A stretch of 64,000 nucleotides of DNA, from positions 496,001 to 560,000 of the forward strand of contig NZ_JADFBX010000002.1 of assembly GCF_015223055.1 (NCBI RefSeq), given 5' to 3'. The stretch comes from Pedobacter sp. MC2016-24. GTDB taxonomy: Bacteria > Bacteroidota > Bacteroidia > Sphingobacteriales > Sphingobacteriaceae. Below, one piece after another: positions 35,329 to 45,140 of the stretch; positions within the stretch are counted from its first letter, which is position 1; each line of letters starts with the position of its first letter. The translations under genes were made by a program, and so were the position numbers. The notes beneath the pieces were generated by a model. That model was not told where the DNA came from. It saw nothing but the letters and a program-made list of their open reading frames with translations, and did not search any database.

Positions 35329-35882
35329 TAGATATCTAGGGTATATTGATCGTGTCCAGGCTTTGATTCAAATTCTTTGTAGCGATTCCATTTCTGGCCG
35401 TCATGCCTTAATAAAGTAAACTTGTCTACAGTGAAAGTTTCCCGGAAGCGTCGTTTGCTGTAGGCCTCCATAATCTGTCCATAAACTAAAGGTTCTACGT
35501 CCCTGTACGCGATGGTGATGTGTGGATTAAATGATCCGGCACTTTCTTTAAGAAAGCGGTTTAATTTCTCTTTAAGGATTTTATTTAAGGCCATTATGCC
35601 TGGATTCTTATTGGCATTTATAAATACAACTCGTGGTGGAAAGCCTCCATAATCCTGCAGTTGTTGCTCAAAAGGTTCAAAACGACTACTTTGTTCCAAA
35701 CTGGAGACTAGCTTTATTTCTAACTCTTTTTCCAATTTAAATGGCGGTATTAATGTAATATGTACCGGCGGCTTTAGGGCGGTATATACCTTATAGTCTA
35801 CTGAACACTGGTTCCTGATTTCCTCAATGTCATCAGTTATCTTTGGTGGAGGAAGAATGGCGACAAAAAATAGGTATTCCAT
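35328..35882 (-). CDS. 2'-5' RNA ligase/2H phosphoesterase family protein
   Basis: 184-residue cytosolic protein of the LigT/2H phosphoesterase superfamily. The two catalytic HxT motifs are visible as PPVHITLIPPF and NPHITIAYRD, about 75 residues apart, as the fold requires. Members act on cyclic phosphates or 2'-5' linked RNA ends; the substrate here is unknown. The gene is convergent with rplQ and divergent from the methyltransferase gene. Confidence 0.85.
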   Translation of the reverse strand: MEYLFFVAILPPPKITDDIEEIRNQCSVDYKVYTALKPPVHITLIPPFKLEKELEIKLVSSLEQSSRFEPFEQQLQDYGGFPPRVVFINANKNPGIMALNKILKEKLNRFLKESAGSFNPHITIAYRDVEPLVYGQIMEAYSKRRFRETFTVDKFTLLRHDGQKWNRYKEFESKPGHDQYTLDI

Positions 35883-35914
35883 AAAGCTAATTTACGAATC
35901 CCTGTCTAAAAGGG

Positions 35915-35922
35915 TATCTTTG
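35915..35922 (+). promoter_or_regulatory. TAnnTTTG box of the methyltransferase gene
   Basis: TATCTTTG 17 bases before the ATG; a leader of about 13 bases is expected. The TTG box is not clear. Confidence 0.4.
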
Positions 35923-35939
35923 CACTGTAATCAAATTTC

Positions 35940-37151
35940 ATGTCTAATCAATTCAGTTTACAGCAATTTAAGGATCAGCTGTCGGAGAGTATTCTAAACA
36001 ACGCATTTGTTAAAGTTTCTATGGGAAACTACCAGGGAAATGAAAAGGAGCTTAAAAATGTTTATGTGCGTAAAGTGAAGATAAAAAGAGTGGATATGCT
36101 CTCTTTCACTTACCGCTATAAGACGCGCGATATCATTAAAAATTTTCCTATAGTCGAAGGGGTTAACTTGATTGGCAATTTTGCGAGTAATGATTTTAAA
36201 ATTTCGACTTTATTTACCTCGGAGAAAGAAGTCATTATTGAACAGGGGAAAAAGCAATTGATCACCTTGCGTGAGCGTCTAATTGGAAAAGCACTTCAAC
36301 CCGACTTGTCGCACAACAAGGAAAAGAAACGTTTGATTCAGCCTGCCGGGAAACAATATCTTACTGAGCTTAAGCTGACCGATGCCGATGGAAATGTTTT
36401 CAAAAATGCGCAGGATAAGTACAAACAGATTAACCAGTACGTAGAAATTTTAAATAGCCTGATTAAAGAATTACCTGCAGGCAGCATTAAGAGTGTTGTT
36501 GATATGGGCTCTGGAAAAGGTTATCTCACGTTTGCGTTGTATGATTACCTCAATGTGGTAATGGGCGGACACGCGAGTGTTACTGGTGTGGAATATAGGG
36601 AAGATTTGGTTCTTTTGTGCAACGCCATTGCTGAACGTTCAGCTTTTAGACACTTGCGGTTTGTGGAAGGAACCATACAAGATTATAATGTTACTGACAT
36701 TGATCTTTTGATTGCACTACATGCCTGTGATACTGCTACAGATGACGCTATTTTTAAAGGTATTAAAGCGAACTCTAAACTGATTGTAGTAGCTCCCTGC
36801 TGCCATAAGCAGATCAGAAGAGAAATGGAAAAAAATAAGGTAAAAAATGAAATTTCTGTACTGACGAAGCACGGAATATTTATGGAGCGTCAGGCTGAAA
36901 TGGTTACTGACGGTATTCGTGCACTGATTCTGGAGTATTTTGGATATAAAACAAAAGTTTTTGAATTTATATCCGATGCACACACGCCTAAAAATGTATT
37001 GATTGTAGGTACAAAAACAATGATTACATCACAGCAGGAGCAGGCCAGGGAAGGGAGAAAGGCCGACATCAAGAAGAAAATCGCAGAGACAAAAGCTTAC
37101 TTCGGAATTGGTTATCATCATTTGGAACGTCTTTTAGAACTCGATAACTAA
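35940..37151 (+). CDS. Class I SAM-dependent methyltransferase (Methyltransf_32-like)
   Basis: 403-residue protein. The N-terminal part (1-150) is lysine-rich without a known domain. The Rossmann-fold part follows, with motif I VVDMGSGKGYLTFALYDYL (about 184-202), VTGVEYREDLV, a LIALHACDTATDDAI segment and VVAPCCHKQIRREM. The DMGSGKGYLTF and APCCHKQ motifs resemble the METTL25/Methyltransf_32 group, sometimes linked to RNA or translation-factor modification. The substrate is unknown. Confidence 0.82.
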   Translation: MSNQFSLQQFKDQLSESILNNAFVKVSMGNYQGNEKELKNVYVRKVKIKRVDMLSFTYRYKTRDIIKNFPIVEGVNLIGNFASNDFKISTLFTSEKEVIIEQGKKQLITLRERLIGKALQPDLSHNKEKKRLIQPAGKQYLTELKLTDADGNVFKNAQDKYKQINQYVEILNSLIKELPAGSIKSVVDMGSGKGYLTFALYDYLNVVMGGHASVTGVEYREDLVLLCNAIAERSAFRHLRFVEGTIQDYNVTDIDLLIALHACDTATDDAIFKGIKANSKLIVVAPCCHKQIRREMEKNKVKNEISVLTKHGIFMERQAEMVTDGIRALILEYFGYKTKVFEFISDAHTPKNVLIVGTKTMITSQQEQAREGRKADIKKKIAETKAYFGIGYHHLERLLELDN

Positions 37152-37329
37152 GGTTAGGATTGATTTCTGTCATACTGTCACATTTTTGTAACAGCATTCG
37201 GACATAAAATTCTATAATTCATGGATATTTTCAATAAAATCTGCCAAAACTCAATTGGCACATTGGTTGTTAATCAGATAACAATAGTATAAATAAAAAG
37301 ATTTCATAACATAAACAGAGATAAATAAC

Positions 37330-39246
37330 ATGTCAAAAATTATTGGTATAGACTTAGGAACAACAAACTCTTGCGTAGCCGTAATGGAAGGTAACGAACC
37401 TGTAGTTATAGCCAACAGTGAGGGTAAACGTACTACACCATCCATTGTTGCTTTTGCAGAAAATGGAGAGCGTAAGGTAGGCGAGCCGGCTAAACGTCAG
37501 GCGATCACAAACCCAACAAAAACAATTTATTCGATTAAACGCTTTATGGGCAGCAGCTACGCTGAAGTTGCTAAAGAAATAGGGCGTGTACCTTATAAAG
37601 TGGTAAAAGGTGATAATAATACACCACGTGTAGAAATTGACGACCGTAAATATACGCCACAAGAACTTTCTGCAATGATCTTGCAGAAGATGAAAAAAAC
37701 AGCTGAAGACTTTTTAGGTCATGAAGTTACAGAGGCGGTTATTACTGTACCTGCATACTTTAACGACGCACAACGTCAAGCTACGAAAGAAGCTGGTGAA
37801 ATTGCTGGTTTAACTGTAAAACGTATCATCAACGAGCCAACGGCTGCTGCTTTAGCTTACGGTTTAGATAAAGCACACAAAGACATGAAAATTGTTGTGT
37901 TTGACTGTGGTGGTGGTACTCATGACGTTTCTGTATTGGAATTGGGTGATGGTGTATTTGAAGTAAAATCAACAGACGGAGATACACACTTAGGTGGTGA
38001 TGATTTTGATCACATCATTATTGAGTGGTTAGCAGGCGAATTTAAAAATGAGTATGGCATGGACTTACATCAAGATCCAATGGCATTACAACGTTTAAAA
38101 GAAGCTGCTGAGAAAGCTAAAATTGAGCTTTCCAGTACAACTTCTACTGAAATCAACTTGCCTTACATCACTGCGGATGCAACCGGTCCTAAACACTTGG
38201 TAAGAACGTTGAGCCGTGCTAAATTTGAGCAGTTGGCTGGTGATTTGATCAAACGTACAATTGATCCATGCAGATCTGCTTTGAAAAATGCTGGTTTGAA
38301 AACTAGTGACATTGATGAAATCATCCTTGTTGGTGGTTCTACCCGTATGCCTGCTATCCAGGAAGCAGTTAAAGCTTTCTTTGGGAAAGAACCTTCTAAA
38401 GGTGTAAACCCTGATGAGGTTGTAGCTATTGGTGCTGCAATCCAAGGTGGTGTCTTGACTGGAGAAGTTAAAGATGTATTGTTGTTAGATGTTACCCCAC
38501 TTTCTTTAGGTATTGAAACTATGGGTGGTGTAATGACTAAACTGATCGAAGCAAATACAACAATTCCATCTAAAAAAGCAGAAACTTTCTCTACAGCAGC
38601 TGATAACCAGCCTTCAGTTGAGATCCATATTTTACAAGGCGAGCGTCCAATGGCTGCTCAGAACCGTACTATTGGCCGTTTCATTTTGGATGGTATCCCA
38701 CCAGCTCCACGTGGAGTTCCGCAGGTAGAAGTTGCGTTTGATATTGATGCAAATGGTATCCTGCATGTATCAGCTAAAGATAAAGCAACAGGTAAAGAGC
38801 AAAAAATTCGTATTGAAGCCTCTTCTGGTCTGACTGATGAAGAGATCAAAAAGATGAAAGAAGAAGCTGAGCAGAATGCAGATGCGGATAGAGTAGCTAA
38901 GGAAGAAGCAGAAAAAATCAATAGTGCTGACGCTTTAATTTTCTCTACAGAGAAACAACTGAAAGAGTTCGGTGATAAAATCTCTGCTGATAAAAAAGCA
39001 CCTATCGAAGAAGGTTTGACAAAATTGAAAGCAGCACATGCTTCGAGAAATTTTGCAGACATCGATGCTGCTCAGGAAGCTTTACAAACAGCTTGGAATG
39101 CTGCTTCTGAAGATATGTATAAAGCTGGTCAGGATGGTGCTCAACCAGAAGCTGGTGCTGATGCGCAGGCTAGTGGACAGGCACAAGATAGCGGTGATAA
39201 CGTTACTGATGTTGATTTTGAAGAAGTAAAAGACGACAAGAAGTAA
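37330..39246 (+). CDS. dnaK: Chaperone DnaK (Hsp70)
   Basis: ATP-dependent chaperone for folding and disaggregation. 638 residues: nucleotide-binding domain ([20 protein letters not shown], then [17 protein letters not shown] and [13 protein letters not shown]), substrate-binding beta domain ([36 protein letters not shown]) and helical lid, ending in an acidic tail [12 protein letters not shown]. No grpE or dnaJ is adjacent. The 178-base upstream region has no CIRCE element. A strong symmetric terminator follows. Confidence 0.98.
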   Translation: MSKIIGIDLGTTNSCVAVMEGNEPVVIANSEGKRTTPSIVAFAENGERKVGEPAKRQAITNPTKTIYSIKRFMGSSYAEVAKEIGRVPYKVVKGDNNTPRVEIDDRKYTPQELSAMILQKMKKTAEDFLGHEVTEAVITVPAYFNDAQRQATKEAGEIAGLTVKRIINEPTAAALAYGLDKAHKDMKIVVFDCGGGTHDVSVLELGDGVFEVKSTDGDTHLGGDDFDHIIIEWLAGEFKNEYGMDLHQDPMALQRLKEAAEKAKIELSSTTSTEINLPYITADATGPKHLVRTLSRAKFEQLAGDLIKRTIDPCRSALKNAGLKTSDIDEIILVGGSTRMPAIQEAVKAFFGKEPSKGVNPDEVVAIGAAIQGGVLTGEVKDVLLLDVTPLSLGIETMGGVMTKLIEANTTIPSKKAETFSTAADNQPSVEIHILQGERPMAAQNRTIGRFILDGIPPAPRGVPQVEVAFDIDANGILHVSAKDKATGKEQKIRIEASSGLTDEEIKKMKEEAEQNADADRVAKEEAEKINSADALIFSTEKQLKEFGDKISADKKAPIEEGLTKLKAAHASRNFADIDAAQEALQTAWNAASEDMYKAGQDGAQPEAGADAQASGQAQDSGDNVTDVDFEEVKDDKK

Positions 39247-39261
39247 TTGTTAATTGATATA

Positions 39262-39301
39262 AACAAGAAAGGCCCGATCAATTGATCGGGCCTTTCTTGT
39301 T
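39262..39301. terminator. Perfect palindromic terminator after dnaK
   Basis: A 40-base perfect palindrome (39262-39281 with 39282-39301) containing GGCCCGATCAA and its complement, flanked by AAG and CTT runs. It serves dnaK on the plus strand and probably the convergent nucleotidyltransferase gene too. Confidence 0.85.
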
Positions 39302-39318
39302 TAATGTTTTTTATACAC

Positions 39319-40218
39319 TTAATTCCAAAGATCTGCAGGATAAGTACCATCCTTAACGAGTTGGTCTATACATGCCTGAACAAAGGGCTTATCTTCTTTA
39401 TAGGTAACACCAAACCATTGGTTATCGGTTGGAATTACTTTAAAGCTTGCTGTGTCAGTTTTAACCAGGTTTTCTCCGATTAAGGGAATAAAGAACTCTG
39501 CTTTAGGCTTTTCTTTGTTTTCTATAGCAAAGATTTTAAATAACTTTTCTGTCAGTCCGAATACGGCAGGAGTGAAGCCCCAGAAATTCATTGAAACTGG
39601 TGTCTCATATGCTAAAGGATATTCAGTGCCATTTTCTTCGTAAACGATTGCGTCATCTTTTTTATAAACCTGGGTGCGCTCTGTAATTTCTTCCAGGTAA
39701 CCGGCATCATTGGTTTTGCAAACGCCACGTGACACCGATCCGAAATCAGAGAGCGTTTTACCAATTTGATAACCAATAATGGCGTAATTGCTATCATTAG
39801 CCTCATCATTTAAGAAATCAACCATTTTCTGGAATGCATCAAAGCCATAGTAATCATCGGCATTGATTACGCAGAAAGGTTCTTTAATAGCATGTCTTGC
39901 AGCTAAAATAGCATGGGCAGTACCCCAAGGCTTTTCGCGATAAATTTCTTCTTCGATACCAAACTGTTTAAGGTCAAAATTTTGGAATACATAGTCCGTT
40001 TCAATCTTGCCCTTTAATTTTGGTTCAAAAATGGCTTTAAAATCTTCCAGAAACTCTTCTTTTATAATGAATACTACTTTGCCAAATCCGGCTTTAATTG
40101 CATCATATATAGAGTAATCAATAATGGTTTCATTATTTGGGCCAAAGCCATCAATTTGTTTCATGCTGCCATAGCGACTTGCCATGCCAGCTGCGAGTAT
40201 AAGTAAAGTAGGTTTCAT
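39319..40218 (-). CDS. Sugar-phosphate nucleotidyltransferase family protein
   Basis: 299-residue cytosolic NTP-transferase. The N-terminal signature is LILAAGMASRYGSMKQIDGF (family pattern G-x-G-x-R...K for binding the nucleotide triphosphate), followed by the metal-binding acidic pair in FCVINADDYYGFDAF. It should activate a sugar phosphate to an NDP-sugar, but the motif drift prevents naming the sugar or base. No hexapeptide acyltransferase domain is present. It is monocistronic. TATTTTCG, one mismatch from the -7 consensus, lies 4 bases before the ATG. Confidence 0.85.
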   Translation of the reverse strand: MKPTLLILAAGMASRYGSMKQIDGFGPNNETIIDYSIYDAIKAGFGKVVFIIKEEFLEDFKAIFEPKLKGKIETDYVFQNFDLKQFGIEEEIYREKPWGTAHAILAARHAIKEPFCVINADDYYGFDAFQKMVDFLNDEANDSNYAIIGYQIGKTLSDFGSVSRGVCKTNDAGYLEEITERTQVYKKDDAIVYEENGTEYPLAYETPVSMNFWGFTPAVFGLTEKLFKIFAIENKEKPKAEFFIPLIGENLVKTDTASFKVIPTDNQWFGVTYKEDKPFVQACIDQLVKDGTYPADLWN

Positions 40219-40316
40219 TCAACGAAAATAGTAATAATGTTTATATTCAAAGTTTAATTTACACGTTTTAAATTGCTAAGTTATAGGTTTTTGGTTTATT
40301 CGGCATAGTTTTTTAG

Positions 40317-41867
40317 CTAAAACCCAAAGATACTTTTCCCACCGCTGCTTCTTGGTTTTTTTCCAGTTAGCATCCCGAATAGCCCTCTGACAATTTCTTT
40401 GCCAATCTGTCGGGTAATCGTGGCGCCCATGACCTGTTCCACGATGCTTTTTTCAGCTTTGTTTGGTACTTCCTGATCGATTTCCGGACTCTGTTGTGCA
40501 TCTTTTAGTTTATCATCTATCCGTCTAGTTAATATTTCATATGCACTTTCCGGATCAACAGTATCTTTGTACTTTATAGTCATTTCACTTGAATTCACAA
40601 GCGAAGCATAATCTGCAACATTTAATGGTCCCATAATTGATCTTGGCGGACTCAGTAGCGTTGAGGCTAGTTCTGTCGGAATACCTTTTTCATTTAATAC
40701 CGTAATGACGGCTTGTCCGGTGCCTAGTGAGGTTAATATTTTGTCTATGTTATAAAAATCAGATCGAGGATAGGTGTTCACAGTTTTCTTAAGTGCATCA
40801 GCATCATTTGGTGTAAATACACGTAAAGCATGTTGAATGCGGTTTCCTAGTTGCGACAAGATGCTTTCTGGTACATCTGTTGGCGATTGGGTGCAAAAGA
40901 AAATACCGATTCCTTTGGAACGGATCAACCGAATGATGGTTTCAATTTGTTCCAGAAATGCTTTCGATGAGTTTTTGAACAGTAGGTGAGCCTCATCAAA
41001 AAAGAAAACCAGTTTGGGTTTATCGAGGTCACCAACTTCGGGCATATTGTAAAAAATCTCCGCTAAAAGACTCAGGAGAAAGGTAGAATACAAAACTGGC
41101 TGGCTCTGTACGTCAGAAATGTTTAGCAGGCTAATGGTGCCTTTGCCATCAATTTTGTTAAAGAGATCTTCGGTATCAAATGACGTTTCTCCAAACATGG
41201 CGCCGAGTCCCTGCTGTTCTATAGTTACAATTTTTCTAAGGATGGTTCCTGAAGTAGCTGTTGAGATCTTACCATAATCGCTTTTAATTTCTTCAGCACC
41301 TGTTCCTTCGGATAAATAAGAAACTAACTTTTTAAGATCTTTCAGGTCAATGATCGGAAGTTTATTGTCGTCGGCATATTTGAAAATTACGGATAAGACA
41401 CCTGTTTGTGTATTGTTTAGGTCAAGAACCTTTGCTAATAAGGTTGGACCGAATTCCAGGACGGTAGCACGCATTTGAGCACCCAGTTTACCAGAGAGAG
41501 AATAAAGTTCCACTGGGAATCCGGAAGGCGTAAAAGGTTTATTCAATTCTTTTACTCTTTCTGCTACTTTTGGATTGTTTTCTCCTCCCTGATGCAAACC
41601 TGAAAGGTCTCCCTTGACATCTAGCATAAAAACGGGAACTCCAGCATCAGATAATTGTTCCGCTAACAATTGCAAGGTTCTTGTTTTTCCAGTTCCAGTT
41701 GCCCCTGCAATTAAGCCGTGGCGATTCATCATATCTAAAGAGAGATTGATCTCCGCGGCGGCTAATACCTCTCCGTCAAGGATTCCTGCTCCCAGATAAA
41801 TAGCGGAACCAGAGGGTTGATAAGATGCCTTAATCTTATTGATGAAGTTTATACATTGGTCGCTCAT
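40317..41867 (-). CDS. HerA/YjgR-like (DUF853) P-loop ATPase
   Basis: 516-residue ATPase. Walker A is GLIAGATGTGKTRTLQLLAE (about residues 53-65), Walker B KLVFFFDEAHLLF, followed by a sensor region IFFCTQSPTDVPESILSQLG. The YjgR/DUF853 group is related to HerA/FtsK translocases but lacks the HerA N-terminal barrel; its role is unknown. The C-terminus ends with a Gly/Ser-rich stretch (GGKSIFGF). No nurA is adjacent. Upstream AAAATTTG, one mismatch from the -7 consensus, ends 4 bases before the ATG. Confidence 0.9.
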   Translation of the reverse strand: MSDQCINFINKIKASYQPSGSAIYLGAGILDGEVLAAAEINLSLDMMNRHGLIAGATGTGKTRTLQLLAEQLSDAGVPVFMLDVKGDLSGLHQGGENNPKVAERVKELNKPFTPSGFPVELYSLSGKLGAQMRATVLEFGPTLLAKVLDLNNTQTGVLSVIFKYADDNKLPIIDLKDLKKLVSYLSEGTGAEEIKSDYGKISTATSGTILRKIVTIEQQGLGAMFGETSFDTEDLFNKIDGKGTISLLNISDVQSQPVLYSTFLLSLLAEIFYNMPEVGDLDKPKLVFFFDEAHLLFKNSSKAFLEQIETIIRLIRSKGIGIFFCTQSPTDVPESILSQLGNRIQHALRVFTPNDADALKKTVNTYPRSDFYNIDKILTSLGTGQAVITVLNEKGIPTELASTLLSPPRSIMGPLNVADYASLVNSSEMTIKYKDTVDPESAYEILTRRIDDKLKDAQQSPEIDQEVPNKAEKSIVEQVMGATITRQIGKEIVRGLFGMLTGKKPRSSGGKSIFGF

Positions 41868-41896
41868 AAAGCAAATTTTGATGATTGTTTTATAAA

Positions 41897-41933
41897 AATA
41901 AGAAAAGCGCGCCTGATTTTGTCAAGCGCGCTT
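41897..41933 (-). terminator. Terminator of the M42 peptidase gene
   Basis: Read on the minus strand, an 8-bp stem AAGCGCGC/GCGCGCTT (41905-41912 with 41926-41933) is followed by TTTTCTTATTTTTA. It lies just after the M42 stop codon. Confidence 0.75.
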
Positions 41934-41954
41934 CAATTAACAGGTATTTCGCTA

Positions 41955-43070
41955 CTATTTATTATATTTAAAATCGTGATCTTTCTTAATGTTTAAAAGA
42001 GCGTGGTAAATTAAGCTAATTACATTATCTACATCTTCTTTATGAATCATTTCTACCGTGGTATGCATGTAGCGTAAGGGTAGCGAAATTAATGCAGAAG
42101 GAACGCCACCATTTGAATAGGCAAATGCATCAGTATCTGTACCTGTTGAACGAGATGAAGCCTGACGTTGGAAAGGAATATTATTCTCTTCCGCCGTTTT
42201 AATCAGTAATTTGTTCAAATTGGTTTGCACAGCAGGGGCATAAGAAACTACAGGTCCTTTGCCACAAGCCAGGTCGCCCTGCGTGATCTTATTGATCATT
42301 GGCGTGGTGGTATCGTGGGTTACATCAGTAACAATAGCCACATGAGGTTTAATTCTGTCTGCGATCATTTCAGCCCCACGTAAACCAATCTCTTCCTGTA
42401 CTGAGTTTACGATATACAATCCGAAAGGAAGTTTTTTGTTGTTTTCTTTCAGTAAACGCGCTACTTCGGCAATCATAAAGCCACCGGCACGATTGTCTAA
42501 AGCGCGACCAACATAATAACGGTCGTTTAGTACCATGAATTCATCTTCATAGGTGATTACACAACCAACGTGTATGCCAAGCTTTTCTACTTCCTCTTTA
42601 GTGGTGCATCCGCAATCTAAAAAGATATTTTTTAATGCTGGGGCTTCCTCTTTCTCTCCACCATGGCGGGTATGAATTGCCGGCCATCCAAAAACGGCTT
42701 TGACCAAGCCTTTGTCTGTATGTATATTTACGCGTTTAGAAGGAGCGATCTGATGATCTGAACCTCCATTCCGAATGACATAAATTAATCCATCAGCAGT
42801 GATGTAATTCACAAACCAGGAGATTTCATCAGCGTGAGCTTCAATCACAACTTTAAAATCTGCTTTTGGGTTAATTACACCTACCGCGGTTCCATAATTG
42901 TCTATAAAGCTCTCGTCGATGTAAGGTTTCAGATAATCCAACCATAATTTCTGACCAGGATACTCAAATCCGGTTGGAGAAGGATTATTGATATATGCTT
43001 CAAAAAATTCAAGTGATTTTTTATTGACAACAGAAACATGATTCTGTTTTTCGTCTTTCTTTTTTGCCAT
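41955..43070 (-). CDS. M42-family metallo-aminopeptidase
   Basis: 371-residue cytosolic peptidase of the tetrahedral M42 (TET) family. Metal ligands and catalytic residues are visible in VVIEAHADEISWFV (His, then Asp-Glu), ALDNRAGGFM (Asp), NSVQEEIGLRGAEM (Glu-Glu), AIVTDVTHDTTT (Asp) and the late RYMHTTVEMIHKEDVDN (His). The insertion of a beta domain between residues 75 and 175 is typical. It likely degrades peptides at the end of the proteolysis chain. It has its own consensus promoter despite lying close behind the GNAT gene. Confidence 0.93.
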   Translation of the reverse strand: MAKKKDEKQNHVSVVNKKSLEFFEAYINNPSPTGFEYPGQKLWLDYLKPYIDESFIDNYGTAVGVINPKADFKVVIEAHADEISWFVNYITADGLIYVIRNGGSDHQIAPSKRVNIHTDKGLVKAVFGWPAIHTRHGGEKEEAPALKNIFLDCGCTTKEEVEKLGIHVGCVITYEDEFMVLNDRYYVGRALDNRAGGFMIAEVARLLKENNKKLPFGLYIVNSVQEEIGLRGAEMIADRIKPHVAIVTDVTHDTTTPMINKITQGDLACGKGPVVSYAPAVQTNLNKLLIKTAEENNIPFQRQASSRSTGTDTDAFAYSNGGVPSALISLPLRYMHTTVEMIHKEDVDNVISLIYHALLNIKKDHDFKYNK

Positions 43071-43090
43071 TATTCTGTTTTTGTGATGAA

Positions 43091-43120
43091 CAAATATATA
43101 AATCAGGTGTTAACCTTCAA
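43091..43120 (-). promoter_or_regulatory. Promoter of the M42 peptidase gene
   Basis: On the minus strand TTG (43120-43118), 19 bases, TATATTTG (43098-43091): full consensus. The TTG box lies within the last codons of the upstream GNAT gene. The leader is about 15 bases. Confidence 0.65.
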
Positions 43121-43538
43121 GTTTATTATCAAGTTGTAACTCCATCATGACAAAGTCAATGTCATTTTTAGTAAAGGATTCACCTTTGGCGGTAAAGCCA
43201 AATCTGGTATAAAATTCAATGGCAGATAACCTTGCGTTACACCATATTTTTTTTGCGGTTCTTTGTCTTGTATAATCAATAATATGGTTCAGCAGCAAAG
43301 TACCATAACCCTTTCCCTGTGCCTTTGGAATGGTGGCAAACTTTCTAAATTGGTAAATGCCATCTTCATCAAATAGGGACACAACTGCGGTCAGCTGATC
43401 CTCAGCATATAGGCCAAAATGTAAACCATTTGGATCGTCTTTAAGTTGTACCACTTCATACGCTGCGTCGGGATACATCGCATCCCGTCTGATACGCCAG
43501 GTTAATTCATATCTGATTTGCTCAATTTGTACAGCCAT
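43110..43538 (-). CDS. GNAT-family N-acetyltransferase
   Basis: 142-residue acetyltransferase. The acetyl-CoA-binding motif A is clear: FATIPKAQGKGYGTLLLNHI (Q/R-x-x-G-x-G/A pattern, about residues 69-88). The substrate is unknown. It begins 16 bases after the carboxyltransferase stop, so the two are probably one operon, though no functional link is known. Confidence 0.88.
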   Translation of the reverse strand: MAVQIEQIRYELTWRIRRDAMYPDAAYEVVQLKDDPNGLHFGLYAEDQLTAVVSLFDEDGIYQFRKFATIPKAQGKGYGTLLLNHIIDYTRQRTAKKIWCNARLSAIEFYTRFGFTAKGESFTKNDIDFVMMELQLDNKLEG

Positions 43539-43554
43539 AAATTAAGAATATCAT

Positions 43555-45096
43555 TTACAATGGTATGTTGCCATGCTTTTTTCGCGGCATGTTAACAACT
43601 TTATTTTCCAACATTTTAAATGCTTTAATGAGTTTGTTACGGGTTTCTGAAGGTTCTATTACCTCGTCAACAAAGCCCCGTTCTGCAGCCCGATAAGGGT
43701 TTGCAAAAGTTTCAGAATATAATTTTTCTTTCTCCAACCATTTTTCGTCTGGGTTTACCGCAGTAGCAATTTCTTTTTTAAAGATAATTTCTGCAGCACC
43801 TTTTGCACCCATCACTGCAATTTCAGCACTTGGCCAGGCGTAATTCATATCGGCACCTATGTGCTTGGAGTTCATGACATCGTAAGCGCCCCCATAAGCT
43901 TTTCTGGTAATTACTGTAATCCTTGGTACGGTTGCCTCACTAAAAGCATATAACAATTTGGCGCCATTGGTAATGATTCCATTCCATTCCTGGTCTGTAC
44001 CCGGTAAAAAACCAGGGACATCTTCAAAAACAAGCAGTGGTATGTTAAAGCAATCACAAAAGCGCACAAATCTGGCTGCTTTGGTAGAGGCGTGGTTATC
44101 AAGAACCCCGGCAAGGTATGCCGGTTGATTGGCTACAACTCCAATGCTTCTACCTGCCAGACGTGCAAAGCCAATAACGATGTTTTCTGCATAAGCTGCA
44201 TGCACCTCTAAAAAGCTATCTGCATCTGTGGTCTCAGCAATGATGCTTCTAACGTCATAGGGCTGATTGGCATTTTGAGGCATGATATCATTTAACGCCG
44301 GACGCATTTCATTGCCAAAATCGTAAGGTAGAGATGAAGGTGTTTCTTCACAGTTCTGAGGCATATAGCTCAATAGTTTCTTCACATGATTGATGGCATC
44401 CAGTTCGTTGACACAGGCAAAATGTGTAACCCCGGATTTTGTAGCATGTGTTGATGCGCCCCCTAATTCTTCGGAGCTTACCTCTTCATGCGTTACCGTT
44501 TTAACTACATTAGGACCGGTTACAAACATATAAGAGGTGTTTTCAACCATCAGTATGAAGTCCGTGATGGCAGGGGAGTATACAGCACCTCCGGCGCAGG
44601 GACCCATGATGGCAGATAACTGTGGCACAACACCAGATGCCTGAACATTGCGATAAAATATGTCTGCATAGCCGCCTAAGGAAACTACCCCTTCCTGAAT
44701 CCTTGCGCCACCACTATCATTCAGACCAATTACAGGCGCACCATTTTTCATAGCCATATCCATGATCTTGCATATTTTTTCAGCATGGGTTTCTGAGAGT
44801 GAGCCACCGAATACGGTGAAATCCTGAGAAAAGACATATACAAGTCTGCCGTTAATATTACCATATCCCGTTACAACGCCATCTCCAGGGTACTTTTCCC
44901 GCTCCATTCCGAAATCTGTGCTGCGATGGGTAACCAGCATTCCGATTTCTTCAAAAGAATTTTCGTCCAATAGGAAATGGATTCGTTCTCTTGCCGTAAG
45001 TTTTCCTTTCTTATGCTGACTTTCAATTCTTGCTGTACCACCGCCAACCTGTGCTTGTTTAATCTTATCCTGCAGTAAATCTATTTTATTCTTCAT
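43555..45096 (-). CDS. Acyl-CoA carboxylase carboxyltransferase (PccB type)
   Basis: Carboxyltransferase subunit that moves CO2 from biotin to propionyl-CoA or a similar acyl-CoA, giving methylmalonyl-CoA. 513 residues from the ATG at 45096 ([14 protein letters not shown]); a TTG 18 bases further up is possible but less likely. Crotonase-fold halves show [19 protein letters not shown] and [16 protein letters not shown] in the N-half, and [14 protein letters not shown] and [10 protein letters not shown] in the C-half. No biotin carboxylase or biotin carrier gene is adjacent, so partners must lie elsewhere. Confidence 0.93.
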   Translation of the reverse strand: MKNKIDLLQDKIKQAQVGGGTARIESQHKKGKLTARERIHFLLDENSFEEIGMLVTHRSTDFGMEREKYPGDGVVTGYGNINGRLVYVFSQDFTVFGGSLSETHAEKICKIMDMAMKNGAPVIGLNDSGGARIQEGVVSLGGYADIFYRNVQASGVVPQLSAIMGPCAGGAVYSPAITDFILMVENTSYMFVTGPNVVKTVTHEEVSSEELGGASTHATKSGVTHFACVNELDAINHVKKLLSYMPQNCEETPSSLPYDFGNEMRPALNDIMPQNANQPYDVRSIIAETTDADSFLEVHAAYAENIVIGFARLAGRSIGVVANQPAYLAGVLDNHASTKAARFVRFCDCFNIPLLVFEDVPGFLPGTDQEWNGIITNGAKLLYAFSEATVPRITVITRKAYGGAYDVMNSKHIGADMNYAWPSAEIAVMGAKGAAEIIFKKEIATAVNPDEKWLEKEKLYSETFANPYRAAERGFVDEVIEPSETRNKLIKAFKMLENKVVNMPRKKHGNIPL

Positions 45097-45140
45097 GTAA
45101 CCTGCTTTTGTCAAATTTTATAAATATATAAATATTACGG

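Noticed and set aside
37221..37292. 23-codon upstream ORF in the dnaK leader
   Set aside because: No ribosome-binding signal and an unremarkable composition; short frames of this size are expected by chance.
39262..39301. Perfect 40-base palindrome as a transposon end or attachment site
   Set aside because: Its position just after dnaK and flanking A/T runs fit a bidirectional terminator; no mobile gene is near.
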